Shown in pieces: positions 27,226-36,324 of a stretch of DNA of 64,000 nt. The notes under the pieces are model-generated. The model was not told the origin of the DNA and did not search any database. It worked only from the letters and a program-made list of their open reading frames with translations. Source of the stretch: JAQGMV01 sp963828715 (lineage in GTDB: Bacteria > Pseudomonadota > Gammaproteobacteria > Burkholderiales > SG8-41); NCBI GenBank assembly GCA_963828715.1, contig CAWHFX010000002.1:620001-684000 (forward strand), in the 5' to 3' direction. Both the position numbers and the translations under genes were made by a program. Position 1 is the stretch's first letter. Each line of letters starts with the position of its first letter.

Positions 27226-28479
27226 TCATGCCGCCGCCGCGGACATTACCTTGCGAATCGCCGCAGCGGTGTCCAGCACGTCGAGCCGATGAAGCGTCGG
27301 ATGCACGAGCACCGAAAGACTCGTCTCGCCGAGATGACGCGCGACGGGCAGCCGCTCCTGCGGCCGCATATCGGTGCCGGCGAACGCCTCCTCCAGATAG
27401 ATCTCGCTGCAGCTTCCCGAGATGCACGGTATGCCTTCGGCGTTGATTGCTTCTACGATGCGCTCCCGTGTCCAGCCCGGCTTGAGCGCCTTCGGCTCCA
27501 CGAAGCCATAGTACTTGTAATAGGCGTGCCCGCAGTCGGCACGCGGAACAGGGATGGTCAGTCCCCGAATGCCCGTGAGCTGCGAGTCCAGCAATTCCGC
27601 ATGGCGGCGCCGTGCGGCGAGCCAGGTGGGCAGTTTCTTCAGCTGCTGTCGTCCGATCGCGGCCTGCATTTCAGTCATCCGCCAGTTCGTTCCGAACGAC
27701 TCGTGGAGCCAGCGGAAGCCGGGTGCATGTTCGCGATTGAATACGGCATCGTAACTCTTGCCATGGTCCTTGTACGACCACGCACGGTCCCAGATCAGAG
27801 GATCGTTGGTCACGAGCATGCCGCCTTCCCCGCCCGTCGTCACGATCTTATCCTGGCAGAACGAAAACGCGCCGATATGGCCGATGGAGCCGGTCACGCG
27901 GCCCTTGTAGGTTGCGCCGTGACTCTGGGCGCAGTCTTCGATCACCTTGAGGTTGTGCGCCCGGGCGGCTTCCAGCAGCGGATCCATGTCGCAGGGCCAG
28001 CCCGCCAGATGAACGACGATCACCGCCTTCGTTCGCGGCGTCAGCGCGGCACGCAGCGTTTCGGCGGTAATGTTGCCGGAAACTCCATCGACGTCGGCGA
28101 ACAGCGGGCGCGCGCCGCGCATCACGACGCAACTCGCGGTTGCCATGAACGAGCGCGACGGCACCACCACGTCATCGCCTGGCCCCACCCCGATCGCATG
28201 CAGCGCGAGCTCCAGCGCGATGCTGCCGTTCGCGATCGCCACGCCGTGCTTCGTCCCTACGAAATCGGCGAACTCACGCTCGAACGTCGTTCCTTCGCTG
28301 CCCGTCCAGTAGTTCGCTCTGCCGGAAACGAGAACCGCGCGCACGGCTTCGATCTCATCGGGAGCGAAATAGGGCCACGGCGGCAGCGATCTCGTACGTA
28401 CGGGCATTCCGCCGTCAACGGCAAGAACGTCGCGGCCGGCTTCGGCCGCCGCAACCGGGATTATGCGAGCAGGCGACAT
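27226..28479 (-). CDS. DegT/DnrJ/EryC1 aminotransferase (PglE-like)
   Basis: 417 aa PLP enzyme. ATG at 28479 has GGAGGAA upstream and overlaps the acetyltransferase gene by 19 bases. VAIANGSIALELALHAIG, the PLP-ring Asp region VIEDCAQSHGATY, and the Schiff-base Lys in FSFCQDKIVTTGGEGGM are intact. It is expected to aminate the 4-keto sugar made by the adjacent dehydratase. Context favours UDP-4-amino sugar formation on the way to bacillosamine. Confidence 0.9.
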   Translation of the reverse strand: MSPARIIPVAAAEAGRDVLAVDGGMPVRTRSLPPWPYFAPDEIEAVRAVLVSGRANYWTGSEGTTFEREFADFVGTKHGVAIANGSIALELALHAIGVGPGDDVVVPSRSFMATASCVVMRGARPLFADVDGVSGNITAETLRAALTPRTKAVIVVHLAGWPCDMDPLLEAARAHNLKVIEDCAQSHGATYKGRVTGSIGHIGAFSFCQDKIVTTGGEGGMLVTNDPLIWDRAWSYKDHGKSYDAVFNREHAPGFRWLHESFGTNWRMTEMQAAIGRQQLKKLPTWLAARRRHAELLDSQLTGIRGLTIPVPRADCGHAYYKYYGFVEPKALKPGWTRERIVEAINAEGIPCISGSCSEIYLEEAFAGTDMRPQERLPVARHLGETSLSVLVHPTLHRLDVLDTAAAIRKVMSAAAA

Positions 28480-29096
28480 GGCGTTCCTCCGGCACGAGCG
28501 CCGTCCGGCACATCCGAAAGCACGGTCGACCCGGCGCCGATCACGGCATCCGCGCCGATCCGCACGCTCGGAATGACCGTCGTGCCCGCACCGATCAGCG
28601 TCCTCGCTCCTATCACGACATGCCCGCAGAGGTGCGTGCCCGGCCCGATATGAGCGGCCTCGCCGACTGCGCAATCGTGATCCACGGTTGCCCCGGTATT
28701 GATTATCGCGTTGCGGCCGATGTGCGCTCCGGAATTGATTACGCACCCGGCCATTACCACGGTGCCCGCTTCGATCTGAACTTCGCGTCCAATGACGGCC
28801 GCAGGGTGGACGGCCGTGATGAGCGTGCATCCGTGTTCGACCAGCCACTGAGCGACATCCGTGCGTGCGCCGTTGTCGCCGATCGCAACGATCCCGTGGC
28901 GGGTCTCGCCGCGCCGCGCGAGAAGCTCGTTGCGGTCGCCGGCGACGGGATAGCCCATCAGCGACGTGCCGCGTTTGCCAGCGGCATCGTCGCACACGAA
29001 GAGCACTCGGTGCCTTCCGGCGCGCTCGATCGCGTCGATCACGACCTTGCCGTGACCGCTCGCGCCGAACACGAAGACACCCCCGCCTTCATTCAT
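28461..29096 (-). CDS. Sugar O/N-acetyltransferase, NeuD/PglD family
   Basis: 211 aa. N-terminal Rossmann-like domain (GVFVFGASGHGKVVIDAI) binds the UDP-sugar; the C-terminal left-handed beta-helix shows hexapeptide repeats (VIGREVQIEAGTVVMAGCVI, INTGATVDHDCAVGEAAHIG) with catalytic His in DHDC. In the PglD family this enzyme N-acetylates the 4-amino group to complete UDP-di-N-acetylbacillosamine. It overlaps genes on both sides. Confidence 0.9.
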   Translation of the reverse strand: MNEGGGVFVFGASGHGKVVIDAIERAGRHRVLFVCDDAAGKRGTSLMGYPVAGDRNELLARRGETRHGIVAIGDNGARTDVAQWLVEHGCTLITAVHPAAVIGREVQIEAGTVVMAGCVINSGAHIGRNAIINTGATVDHDCAVGEAAHIGPGTHLCGHVVIGARTLIGAGTTVIPSVRIGADAVIGAGSTVLSDVPDGARAGGTPCRLLA

Positions 29097-29709
29097 CGCG
29101 CAGGTTGCCGGTGAATTTCGACATGGTCGCGCGCCCCGGCTCTGAAATGCCTTGCGGCCGGATGAGGCGCAGCGCCGTCAGTCCCACTATCTTCATATCG
29201 AGCTTAAAGGAAAGGCGCTCGACGTACCAGACATCGAGCTCGAACCGCTGTGGCCACGAGAGCGCGTTACGGCCGTTGACCTGAGCCCAGCCGGTGACGC
29301 CGGGCCGCACGTCGTGGCGGCGCGCCTGACGCTCGTCGTACAACGGCAGGTACTCCATGAGCAGTGGCCGCGGCCCTACGAGGCTCATGTCGCCTCTGAG
29401 AACGTTCCACAACTGCGGAAGTTCATCGAGGCTCGACCGCCGCAGCCATGAACCGAACGCGGTGAGTCGCGACTCGTCGGCGAGTTGTTCACCGCTGCGG
29501 CCGCGCGCATCGCTCATCGTCCTGAATTTGTATAGCAGAAACGGGCGGCCGTTGAGCCCGGGACGCTGCTGCGCGAACAATATCGGGGAGCCGAGAATCG
29601 CGCGTATCAGCAGTGCGACAGTCACGATCAGCGGCAGCGTCAGCAAGAGGCACGTTGCCGAGAGAGATACATCGAGTATGCGTTTTCCCGTGGTTCGATA
29701 GAAAGCCAT
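29089..29709 (-). CDS. Undecaprenyl-phosphate sugar-1-phosphate transferase (PglC-like monotopic PGT)
   Basis: 206 aa, the short form with one re-entrant N-terminal hydrophobic helix (DVSLSATCLLLTLPLIVTVA) and the catalytic core with Asp-Glu dyad in RRSSLDELPQLWNVLRGD, then MSLVGPRPLL and RPGVTGWAQVNGRN. It starts glycan assembly by placing a phospho-sugar on undecaprenyl phosphate. Neighbouring PglF/E/D-like genes suggest bacillosamine as substrate. Confidence 0.92.
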   Translation of the reverse strand: MAFYRTTGKRILDVSLSATCLLLTLPLIVTVALLIRAILGSPILFAQQRPGLNGRPFLLYKFRTMSDARGRSGEQLADESRLTAFGSWLRRSSLDELPQLWNVLRGDMSLVGPRPLLMEYLPLYDERQARRHDVRPGVTGWAQVNGRNALSWPQRFELDVWYVERLSFKLDMKIVGLTALRLIRPQGISEPGRATMSKFTGNLRDE

Positions 29710-29760
29710 GAGCTGCCGGCGGGCTCGAGCTGCGGCCTCTTGCGCCGGCGGTATCGAATG

Positions 29761-30939
29761 CTAGCGGCGGCCTTGCTCCGCGTCAAAGCGTCCAGCGCGG
29801 GACACTTGACGACTCGCCTGAGGCCTCTGAAGTATGCGCTCGTAAAACGCGACGACCGCCGCCGTCACCACATCGCGTGAGAAGTGGTTCAGCGCACGCT
29901 CGCGTGCGGCGTGCGCAAGCGCGCGCCGCTTCGGCTCATCGAGCGCGAGCAGACGCATCGCATCGGCAAGGCCTTCGACATCCGCGGCCGCCACGAGAAT
30001 GCCCGTAACGCCATCACCTATCGCGTCCGTGATGCCGTAAATGCGCGAGCCGATCGCGGGCAGGCCGGCCGCTGCGGCCTCGATGATGACAGCGCCAAAG
30101 CCTTCGCGATAGCTCGGCAGGCAGAAGACGTCGCCCGCCGCCATGTACCGCTCGGGCGCCTCGGTCATGCCGACGAGCCGGAGATTCGCGCCGGCCGCGC
30201 TGCGGACAGTGCCGGTCAGCGCTTCCTCGTCCGGTCCGACCAGCACGAGATAAGCGTTGGTCTCGGCAGCGACCCGCGCGAACGCCTGCGCGAGATCGAC
30301 CACGCCCTTGTCGCGTTTGAGCCGCCCGACAAAAACGAACACCGTAGCGGCATCCGGAATGTCCAGCTCGACGCGGACCAGAGCCCGCGTCGCCGGGTCG
30401 GGCCTGAAACGCGCTGCATCCACACCGCTGATCGAGCCGCTGGCGAGCACTTCACCCTGCCCGGGCCTGAGCACGTGCTGCTCCCGCAGGAAGGCGAGCT
30501 GGGACGCGCTGTCGGCGAGGACGTGCGTAGCGCAGGCCGCGAGCAGCCGGTCCAGCGATTTCAGTAACAGGCGCGTGAAGCCCGTTTGTGTCGCCCAGAC
30601 CTGTCCGGTGAACGTATGCACTCGCAACGGCACGCCGGCCATGCGGCTCGCGAGCATTGCCAGCAGTCCCGCTTTGGGCGTAACCGAGTGCACGGCATCG
30701 AAGCGCTGCCGCCGACACAGGCGGTAGAGGCTCACCAGCGCGCGCACGTCCGCGAGCGGCGAAATGTTGCGCACGATCGGCACCTGGAAGGCGGTAACGG
30801 GCATGCCGTGGAACAGTTCCGGCTCGTTATCGCCCGTGGCAATGCTGAGGTGGTATAGCGCGCTGAGCGCGCGGATCTGATCCATGAGGAACGCGCGGGC
30901 CGTGAAGGCGGTAGCCACGACCACGCACACCTTGTTCAT
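29761..30939 (-). CDS. Glycosyltransferase family 4 (PglA-like)
   Basis: 392 aa from ATG at 30939, which overlaps the upstream epimerase stop by 4 bases. GT-B fold: N-terminal HSVTPKAGLLAMLASRMAGV with acceptor-site features, C-terminal VFVFVGRLKRDKGVVDLAQAF and the donor EX7E motif in CLPSYREGFGAVIIEAAAAG. The N-terminal HTVTPKAG-like motif is shared with PglA/CapM-type enzymes that add the second sugar onto undecaprenyl-diphospho-bacillosamine. Longer readings into the next gene are artefacts. Confidence 0.88.
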   Translation of the reverse strand: MNKVCVVVATAFTARAFLMDQIRALSALYHLSIATGDNEPELFHGMPVTAFQVPIVRNISPLADVRALVSLYRLCRRQRFDAVHSVTPKAGLLAMLASRMAGVPLRVHTFTGQVWATQTGFTRLLLKSLDRLLAACATHVLADSASQLAFLREQHVLRPGQGEVLASGSISGVDAARFRPDPATRALVRVELDIPDAATVFVFVGRLKRDKGVVDLAQAFARVAAETNAYLVLVGPDEEALTGTVRSAAGANLRLVGMTEAPERYMAAGDVFCLPSYREGFGAVIIEAAAAGLPAIGSRIYGITDAIGDGVTGILVAAADVEGLADAMRLLALDEPKRRALAHAARERALNHFSRDVVTAAVVAFYERILQRPQASRQVSRAGRFDAEQGRR

Positions 30940-31883
30940 CGGCTGGCCTGCCAGACCTGAGCGAGCGCGCGAATGCCGGCTTCGACGGGCACGCAGTGCG
31001 TATAGCCCAGGTCGTCGCGGGCCCGCGCGATCGGAAAGGATGCGCGGTTCACCAGCGCGGATAAGCGTTTTTCGTTGAGCGGAAAGCCCGGAATGGGGCC
31101 GAGTGCGCGCGCGAGCCAGCGTGCTGGCCGCTCGGGCACGCGCAGGGTGGGTCTCGGCTTTCCGAGCGCACCTGCAATTTCGGCAACGAAACGCTCGAGG
31201 GGACAGTCGTCCGACAGGTTGTAGACGCGGGCGCCCGATGCGTTGCCGCGTCCGCATCGAATGAGCGCAGCAACCACGTTGTCTACGTGTACATAGTGGG
31301 TGAGCGCACCCGGCTCACCTATGAAGAAGAACAGTCCGCGATCGATCAGCGCAAACAGACGAAACAGGATGTCGTTGTTCTCGCTGTCGATGCCGGCTCC
31401 GAATACTTTGGCCGGTCGCAGCACGCGTGCCGCGAAGCCGCCCTGCTGCGCTGCCCCGAGCACGATCTGGTCCGCTTCAGCCTTGCTGCGACCGTATAGA
31501 TCGACTGGGTGCGGCGGCGTATCTTCGGTGATCACGCCTGTTTCCGGAGTGCCGTAAACCGCGATGCTGCCGAGCTGCACCCAGCAGCGTACCTTTGCGC
31601 GTGCAGCGGAAACGAGCCTGCCCGTGCCCGTGACGTTCACCTCCATCATGCGCTGCGGATCGCGTATCTCCGCCGCACAGTGATAGAGCACGTCGGCGCC
31701 GTCGGCGAAACGTGCAAGCGTTGCGGAATCGGAGGCGAGATCGCCGCGGTGAACCTCGACCGCGGGCGGCAGCCCCGGTTGCGATTGCCTCGATAACGTG
31801 CGCACCAGATCGCCCGCTTCAAGGTGCTGGCTGACAAGCCGTCTTCCCAACGTCCCGGTGGCGCCGGTGATCGCGACGATCAT
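30936..31883 (-). CDS. NAD-dependent sugar epimerase/dehydratase (SDR)
   Basis: 315 aa extended SDR. IVAITGATGTLGRRLVSQHL is the NAD-binding Gly motif; the catalytic YGRSKAEAD and substrate region VFGAGIDSENND are present. Possibly makes a UDP-hexose epimer or deoxysugar for the glycan. It is coupled to the GT4 gene by a 4-base overlap. Confidence 0.85.
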   Translation of the reverse strand: MIVAITGATGTLGRRLVSQHLEAGDLVRTLSRQSQPGLPPAVEVHRGDLASDSATLARFADGADVLYHCAAEIRDPQRMMEVNVTGTGRLVSAARAKVRCWVQLGSIAVYGTPETGVITEDTPPHPVDLYGRSKAEADQIVLGAAQQGGFAARVLRPAKVFGAGIDSENNDILFRLFALIDRGLFFFIGEPGALTHYVHVDNVVAALIRCGRGNASGARVYNLSDDCPLERFVAEIAGALGKPRPTLRVPERPARWLARALGPIPGFPLNEKRLSALVNRASFPIARARDDLGYTHCVPVEAGIRALAQVWQASR

Positions 31884-31895
31884 GGAAGCGTTTCT

Positions 31896-32846
31896 CTACG
31901 CATCTTCCAGCGCTGATCGCACGTCGGCGCGGCCGAGCAGCGAGCGCACGCAGATTCCGATCGCCTGCGCTTGTCCGAGCGTATTCTGCAGTCCTGCCGC
32001 ATCGCGCCGTATGAGCGCGGCGAGCCCCTGACTCGCGCACTTCGCCGTCAGCATGGCGAGACAGGCCGAGCGCGAAAGCTCGGGATGCGACGATGCGAAG
32101 TAAAAGGTTGCAAGCGATGATTTGTGGCCGCGAAAGCGGTGCACCGCGTTGGGCGGAAACTGATCGAACGTCGCGACAACACGCACCTTCGCGTCCGCGC
32201 ACACGTAAAGCGGATGTTGCTTGCCGACAGGGTAGCTGAACCGGATGTCCTCGCCGATTGCCCAGCGCGTCCTCAACTCGGGCTGGCGATACTGCGCGAG
32301 GATATCGCGCCTCCAGACGGTATAGCCACCGCCGAGCCATTGTGTCCGGATGTCATGGTCGATCGCATCGATACGCGAGTTGTAACCCGAGCGCAACACG
32401 CGGCCCGGTGCCGGAGAGCGAACGAAAAGGCGTGCAAGCCAGGATGTGCGATACGGGGGCGCGTTGACGACGTTGAAGCCCACGCCGGCGGTGTCCGGCT
32501 CCGCGCGATTCCAGAATTCGATCATGCGCTCGAGCGCATCGGGTTCGAGGATAAGGTCGTCGTCGAGGAAGCCGATGAGCGGCGTGCGTTCATCCATGTG
32601 CGCGAGACCCAGATTGCGCTGGCGGATCTGGCCCGGCGGCTCGCAGTGGAAATACTCGACCGGCAAACGATCGCGAAAGCCGAGGACGTCGTCTTCGATG
32701 CGCATCCCGCTCGCCACGACAATCACGCGCCCGCACGGAACGGTCTGCGCGGCAAGGCTGTCGAGGAGGCTGCGGACGAGAGCAGGCCGGTCCTTGGTGG
32801 GAATGAGCCACGCCAGATCGCGACCGGTGTATGAACGCCGCGTCAT
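31896..32846 (-). CDS. Glycosyltransferase family 2
   Basis: 316 aa. GT-A motifs: AWLIPTKDRPALVRSLLDSL, GRVIVVASGM, RQRNLGLAHM, and a DxD-like IGFLDDDLILEPDAL. Its ATG overlaps the stop of the upstream gene by one base. The substrate is unknown. Confidence 0.85.
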   Translation of the reverse strand: MTRRSYTGRDLAWLIPTKDRPALVRSLLDSLAAQTVPCGRVIVVASGMRIEDDVLGFRDRLPVEYFHCEPPGQIRQRNLGLAHMDERTPLIGFLDDDLILEPDALERMIEFWNRAEPDTAGVGFNVVNAPPYRTSWLARLFVRSPAPGRVLRSGYNSRIDAIDHDIRTQWLGGGYTVWRRDILAQYRQPELRTRWAIGEDIRFSYPVGKQHPLYVCADAKVRVVATFDQFPPNAVHRFRGHKSSLATFYFASSHPELSRSACLAMLTAKCASQGLAALIRRDAAGLQNTLGQAQAIGICVRSLLGRADVRSALEDA

Positions 32847-34528
32847 CAGCCGAGCACCGCGTGCGTCATCTGCCGCATTGCTTCTGTGCTCGGCGCGCGC
32901 AGGTATGTTTCCGCATAGTCGCGCGCCTCGGCCCTCAATGCTGCGAGCGCCTGTGCGTCCATGCGGCCCACGCGATCGATCGTGTCGGCAAGCGCTTTCC
33001 CTCCGCTCACGCCGAATTTGAAGCGATAGTCACCGATGATCGGATCGCCGCTCGGCAGATCCCCGATCTCGACGTAAACGGGCAGGCGCCCGTAGAGCAT
33101 GCCTTCGAGAGCGACCGTGGAAGAACTGTATGCCACCGCGCTTACGCGCGAGAGGTCTTCCGCCAGAGTACGTCCAGTCGAGAGCTGCACGTTCGGTTTC
33201 GAAGCGAACAGTGCGAAGAGGTCTTCCACCGGGATGGTGGGATGCGTGCGCACGATGAACGACACGCGAGTGAGCGCCGCGGCTTCGTGCGTCGTCTTGA
33301 GCAGGCTCAGCGCTTCGTTGCGGTTGGACGAAATCGCGACAAGCACCGCAGCCGATGTTGGTGGGGGCACGTTTTGCCGGACCGTGCGCAGACTTGCGCC
33401 AACCGTGATTCTGCCGGCGAGCGTGGGCGCCCATTCCTTCAGCAGACTTTCCGTTTGAGCGCCGATCGTGACGATACAGTCGGGCAGATATCGCGAAGCG
33501 TCTTCTCCGTCGGCGATGTGAAACGCGAGATGGCGCGGCGTGATGGACGAGTGCTGATAGCCCACGCGCCGATGGACGCCATGACGCTGCGCCTGTGCGA
33601 GAAGATGCTTTTCCCAGCTCCGATTTTCGAATGGATAGACGAGCACGTCCGCGCGCACGTGTCTCAGCATGCCGGCGAAACCGACTTCGAGGACTCGCTG
33701 CATGAAATACTCGCCCGAGCGGATTTCGGTCAGACGCATGTACCGATGCAGTGCGGCAAGCGAGGCGTGCTGCGGGACCTTCGCGTCGCGTGCCGCCCAG
33801 AACAGAGCGCGGAACCATGCGCAGACGACCGACAGCGGCGTTACGAAGGCCTCGAATGGCGCACGCGCTGCATCCGCCGGCAAACGCACGGTCGATCCCG
33901 ATGCGAGATAAACCGTACGCGTGGGCGCTTCATTGCCAAGGGTTTGCGCCAGATCACCGAAGTACGCGTCCGCGGACTGGCGCGGCACACCGCTGCTCAA
34001 GGTAAAGAACAGAACTCGTGCGGAGAATCGGCTGGCTCTGTTCAGAACCGTTCGCAGGAGGGTGCGCGTGAAGCGTGCCCACGCCCGTCGCGAGGGGAGC
34101 GTGGACGTTCGCCCCACGGGTACGCCGCAGAAGAGCTCTGCGAAGAGCGAACGCAGGCGTGGATCGGGTGCGAGGACCAGAACGTCGCGATCAGGGTATG
34201 CGGCAGCCGAAGCCTTCACGAGAAATACATTCTGCAGATCCTGGTAGCCGGGTATCGATAGCACGACTTTCGACGAATAGGCGAAGCGCCAATTCGGATC
34301 GGACTGCGCGGCTTCACCGAAAAACTCATGAATCGCAGTCAGCGCTGCGCGCCGAATGCGTTCGTCGGCATCGAGCGCGCTGTGCCCACGCTGCCGCACG
34401 GATTCCTCCAGACGGAGCACCTCGGCCGGAACGAGCCGGTCGCGGTTACAGATCGCGTATGCGCATGAGGTCGCACCCGCGAGCGCATCCGCAAAAACCT
34501 GCAGATCGTGAAAGAGGCGCAACGGCAT
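32846..34528 (-). CDS. Predicted surface-carbohydrate biosynthesis protein, GT-B-like (TIGR04326-like)
   Basis: 560 aa, unfamiliar as a whole. The N-terminal 300 residues have a TGS-like SSGVPRQSADAYFGDLAQ; the C-terminal half has VLVYPFENRSWEKHLLAQA, RRVGYQHSSITPRHLAFH, IVRTHPTIPVEDLF and VAYSSSTVALEGMLYGRLPVYVEI, the last resembling the donor-site strand of GT-B transferases. It recalls a family of surface-carbohydrate proteins found next to glycosyltransferases. Two other proteins in this window (37281 and 42304) share the SS/TSP motif. Function inferred only. Confidence 0.65.
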   Translation of the reverse strand: MPLRLFHDLQVFADALAGATSCAYAICNRDRLVPAEVLRLEESVRQRGHSALDADERIRRAALTAIHEFFGEAAQSDPNWRFAYSSKVVLSIPGYQDLQNVFLVKASAAAYPDRDVLVLAPDPRLRSLFAELFCGVPVGRTSTLPSRRAWARFTRTLLRTVLNRASRFSARVLFFTLSSGVPRQSADAYFGDLAQTLGNEAPTRTVYLASGSTVRLPADAARAPFEAFVTPLSVVCAWFRALFWAARDAKVPQHASLAALHRYMRLTEIRSGEYFMQRVLEVGFAGMLRHVRADVLVYPFENRSWEKHLLAQAQRHGVHRRVGYQHSSITPRHLAFHIADGEDASRYLPDCIVTIGAQTESLLKEWAPTLAGRITVGASLRTVRQNVPPPTSAAVLVAISSNRNEALSLLKTTHEAAALTRVSFIVRTHPTIPVEDLFALFASKPNVQLSTGRTLAEDLSRVSAVAYSSSTVALEGMLYGRLPVYVEIGDLPSGDPIIGDYRFKFGVSGGKALADTIDRVGRMDAQALAALRAEARDYAETYLRAPSTEAMRQMTHAVLG

Positions 34529-34557
34529 GAGCCGTTACACGCGGAGAACACTGACGG

Positions 34558-35691
34558 CTATTCGCCCTTCGCGCGATACTGCTCGCTCAGGCGCTCGTTC
34601 TCGAGCTCTCTGCCGTCCACCAGATTGTACAAGTCGGTATTGGATAGCTTGACCGCTTCTTCCGGTGGCAGGTTGTGGCGGTTCGTATAGATCAGCGCGT
34701 CGGCATGCGGGCGAAGCTGATCGCACTGGTCGCAGTAAGGGAACATGCCAAACTCTTTCGCGCGATGGGCGAACCGCAACAGCCGGTATTTCGGGCTGTT
34801 GAGTAGTTCGAGGACGCCCTGCTCGAAGGCGTTGCCGAGCACGATGTGATTGTTGTAGTCGTAGCAGCAGGGTATCACCTCCCCGTTCCACTGGATCTGG
34901 AACGGGCCGTTCTCGGGGCGTCCGCAGGTGGTCTTGTCTTCGCTGCGTGCGCGATAGTCGCGGCCATCGCCGAAATTGTGCGGCTTCCATATTTCGACGG
35001 CATTCACACGCGGCACCCAGAATTCGCGGAAAGCGTCGGTATCCGACTTGTTTTCCGGCAGCTCGAGGTAGGAGATCTGGACGCGCGTGTTCGACCCGAG
35101 CTCTCCGCGGATGCGCAGAAACTCGAGGACGCCCTTCATCGTTCGGTTGAAATCGAGCCCCTGCATCACGGCGTTGTAAGTTTCCGGACGCATGCCATAG
35201 AAGCTCACGCGCATCTCGGAGAGCCCGGACTCCATCAGCTTGCGCGAGCGTCGCGGCGTTAGCGCCGAACCGTTCGTAATGAAGTAAGTGGACAGGCCCT
35301 TGCCGTGCGCGTACGCGATCTTGTCTTCGAGGCGCTTGTCGAGCATCGGCTCGCCGAAGCCCGTCAGCACGATCTTTTTCGCCCCGAGCTGCACGACTTC
35401 ATCGATGCTGCGCTCGTACTTCCCCTGGTCCATGATGCCGTGCTCGCGGCCGTGCTCGTGCTTGTCGCGCGGGCACATGATGCAGGTCGCGTTGCAGTTG
35501 TCCGTGACTTCGTAGCGGACTTCGGGGTGGAGGAGGCGGGTGATCTCCGGCTCGTTTTCGAGCTCGCGCAGAAGAGCCGCGAGACGCGCCGACTCCGCGA
35601 CGACGCTGCCATCCGCAAGCAGCCGCGGCTGTCCGTAGCGGTCCTCGTCCAGGGCGCGGATTGGAATAATGCGTTTAGCGGTTGCCAGCAC
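34558..35691 (-). CDS. Radical SAM/SPASM-domain protein
   Basis: 377 aa. Radical SAM cluster CNATCIMC near residue 70, then GEPMLDKRLEDKI and a C-terminal Cys-rich auxiliary-cluster region: TTCGRP, EVIPCCYDYNN, YCDQCDQLRP. The SPASM-type pattern suggests oxidation, epimerisation or deoxygenation of a sugar or a peptide modification. It lies alone upstream of the GT-B-like gene with 29 bases between, so a role on the glycan is likely but not shown. Confidence 0.85.
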   Translation of the reverse strand: MLATAKRIIPIRALDEDRYGQPRLLADGSVVAESARLAALLRELENEPEITRLLHPEVRYEVTDNCNATCIMCPRDKHEHGREHGIMDQGKYERSIDEVVQLGAKKIVLTGFGEPMLDKRLEDKIAYAHGKGLSTYFITNGSALTPRRSRKLMESGLSEMRVSFYGMRPETYNAVMQGLDFNRTMKGVLEFLRIRGELGSNTRVQISYLELPENKSDTDAFREFWVPRVNAVEIWKPHNFGDGRDYRARSEDKTTCGRPENGPFQIQWNGEVIPCCYDYNNHIVLGNAFEQGVLELLNSPKYRLLRFAHRAKEFGMFPYCDQCDQLRPHADALIYTNRHNLPPEEAVKLSNTDLYNLVDGRELENERLSEQYRAKGE

Positions 35692-36238
35692 CGGTGGTTC
35701 CTTGAATTAACGCGCGATTTTACACGAAGTCACTGATTCGTTGCAGTTTATCGGCTTACTTATCCTGCGGTGAAACCTGAGCCGAGCGATGTCGGGACTG
35801 CAGACCCTCCAGGCTGGCGAAATCTCGTGGGCTCGCATGCGACCGTAGTCCGATATGAGGCAAGGCGCGCCGCTCCGAGTTCCGCAGACTGCTCACATTC
35901 CGATTGCCCACGGTCCGAGTTGTCGTGCGGGCGTGAGCCGGCGCGGCAGAAAGACGTTTTGAAGCGTCGTTCAGGACGTACTATTTCTGGCCAAGTCTCT
36001 GAAAAACTGAGGACAACTTGAAATTGAAGACCGTAACGACGCTTTACGAAGCGTCGTTTATGAACACTGCTTCTCGTTGAACTAAACCGCTTCTCGGTGG
36101 TTGTCGCACTGCCTGCTGTTCTCTCCGCGCTGGTCGATAGTCGATTGCCGTTGCTGATCGTGCGGGCCGCGAGGACGCTGGTGCGCCTGTGTCAGGCTGT
36201 TTTCGGGAATGTTCCCGAGCTTGATACAGGAGACCGTG
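35692..36238. other. Gene-free region with inverted repeats, lower GC than its surroundings
   Basis: About 550 bases without a recognised gene. It holds a perfect hairpin at 36035-36058 and a second inverted repeat at 36203-36218 just before a truncated recombinase. Together with the moderate GC of the next gene it looks like the edge of an inserted segment. Confidence 0.5.
36035..36058. repeat. Perfect inverted repeat, possible terminator
   Basis: AACGACGCTT-TACG-AAGCGTCGTT, 10-base arms with a 4-base loop. It may be a transcription terminator without a long U run, or an end of a mobile element. A partial relative (GAAGCGTCGTTCAGG) occurs around 35958. Confidence 0.55.
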
Positions 36239-36310
36239 ATGAGCGCGTTGCGCAAGCAGATGGAAGAAGCGATGGCCGTGCGCGGGTTGGCCCACCGCAC
36301 ACACAACGCT
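36239..36310 (+). pseudogene. N-terminal remnant of a tyrosine recombinase (site-specific integrase)
   Basis: The ATG at 36239 has a good ribosome site (CAGGAG) and encodes MSALRKQMEEAMAVRGLAHR, which resembles the SAM-like N-terminal domain of IS-associated tyrosine recombinases. Similarity stops after about 24 residues where the 3' end of the methyltransferase gene (opposite strand) begins. It appears to be a truncation left by insertion or deletion. Confidence 0.5.
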
Positions 36311-36324
36311 TCGGTTGCTTTAGT

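Noticed and set aside
27115..28653. A 512-residue plus-strand open frame opposite the PglE-like gene
   Set aside because: Composition typical of antisense reading in GC-rich DNA and no motif. Other long plus-strand frames at 3598-5271, 32831-34261, 39221-40837 and 57395-58711 were dismissed for the same reason.
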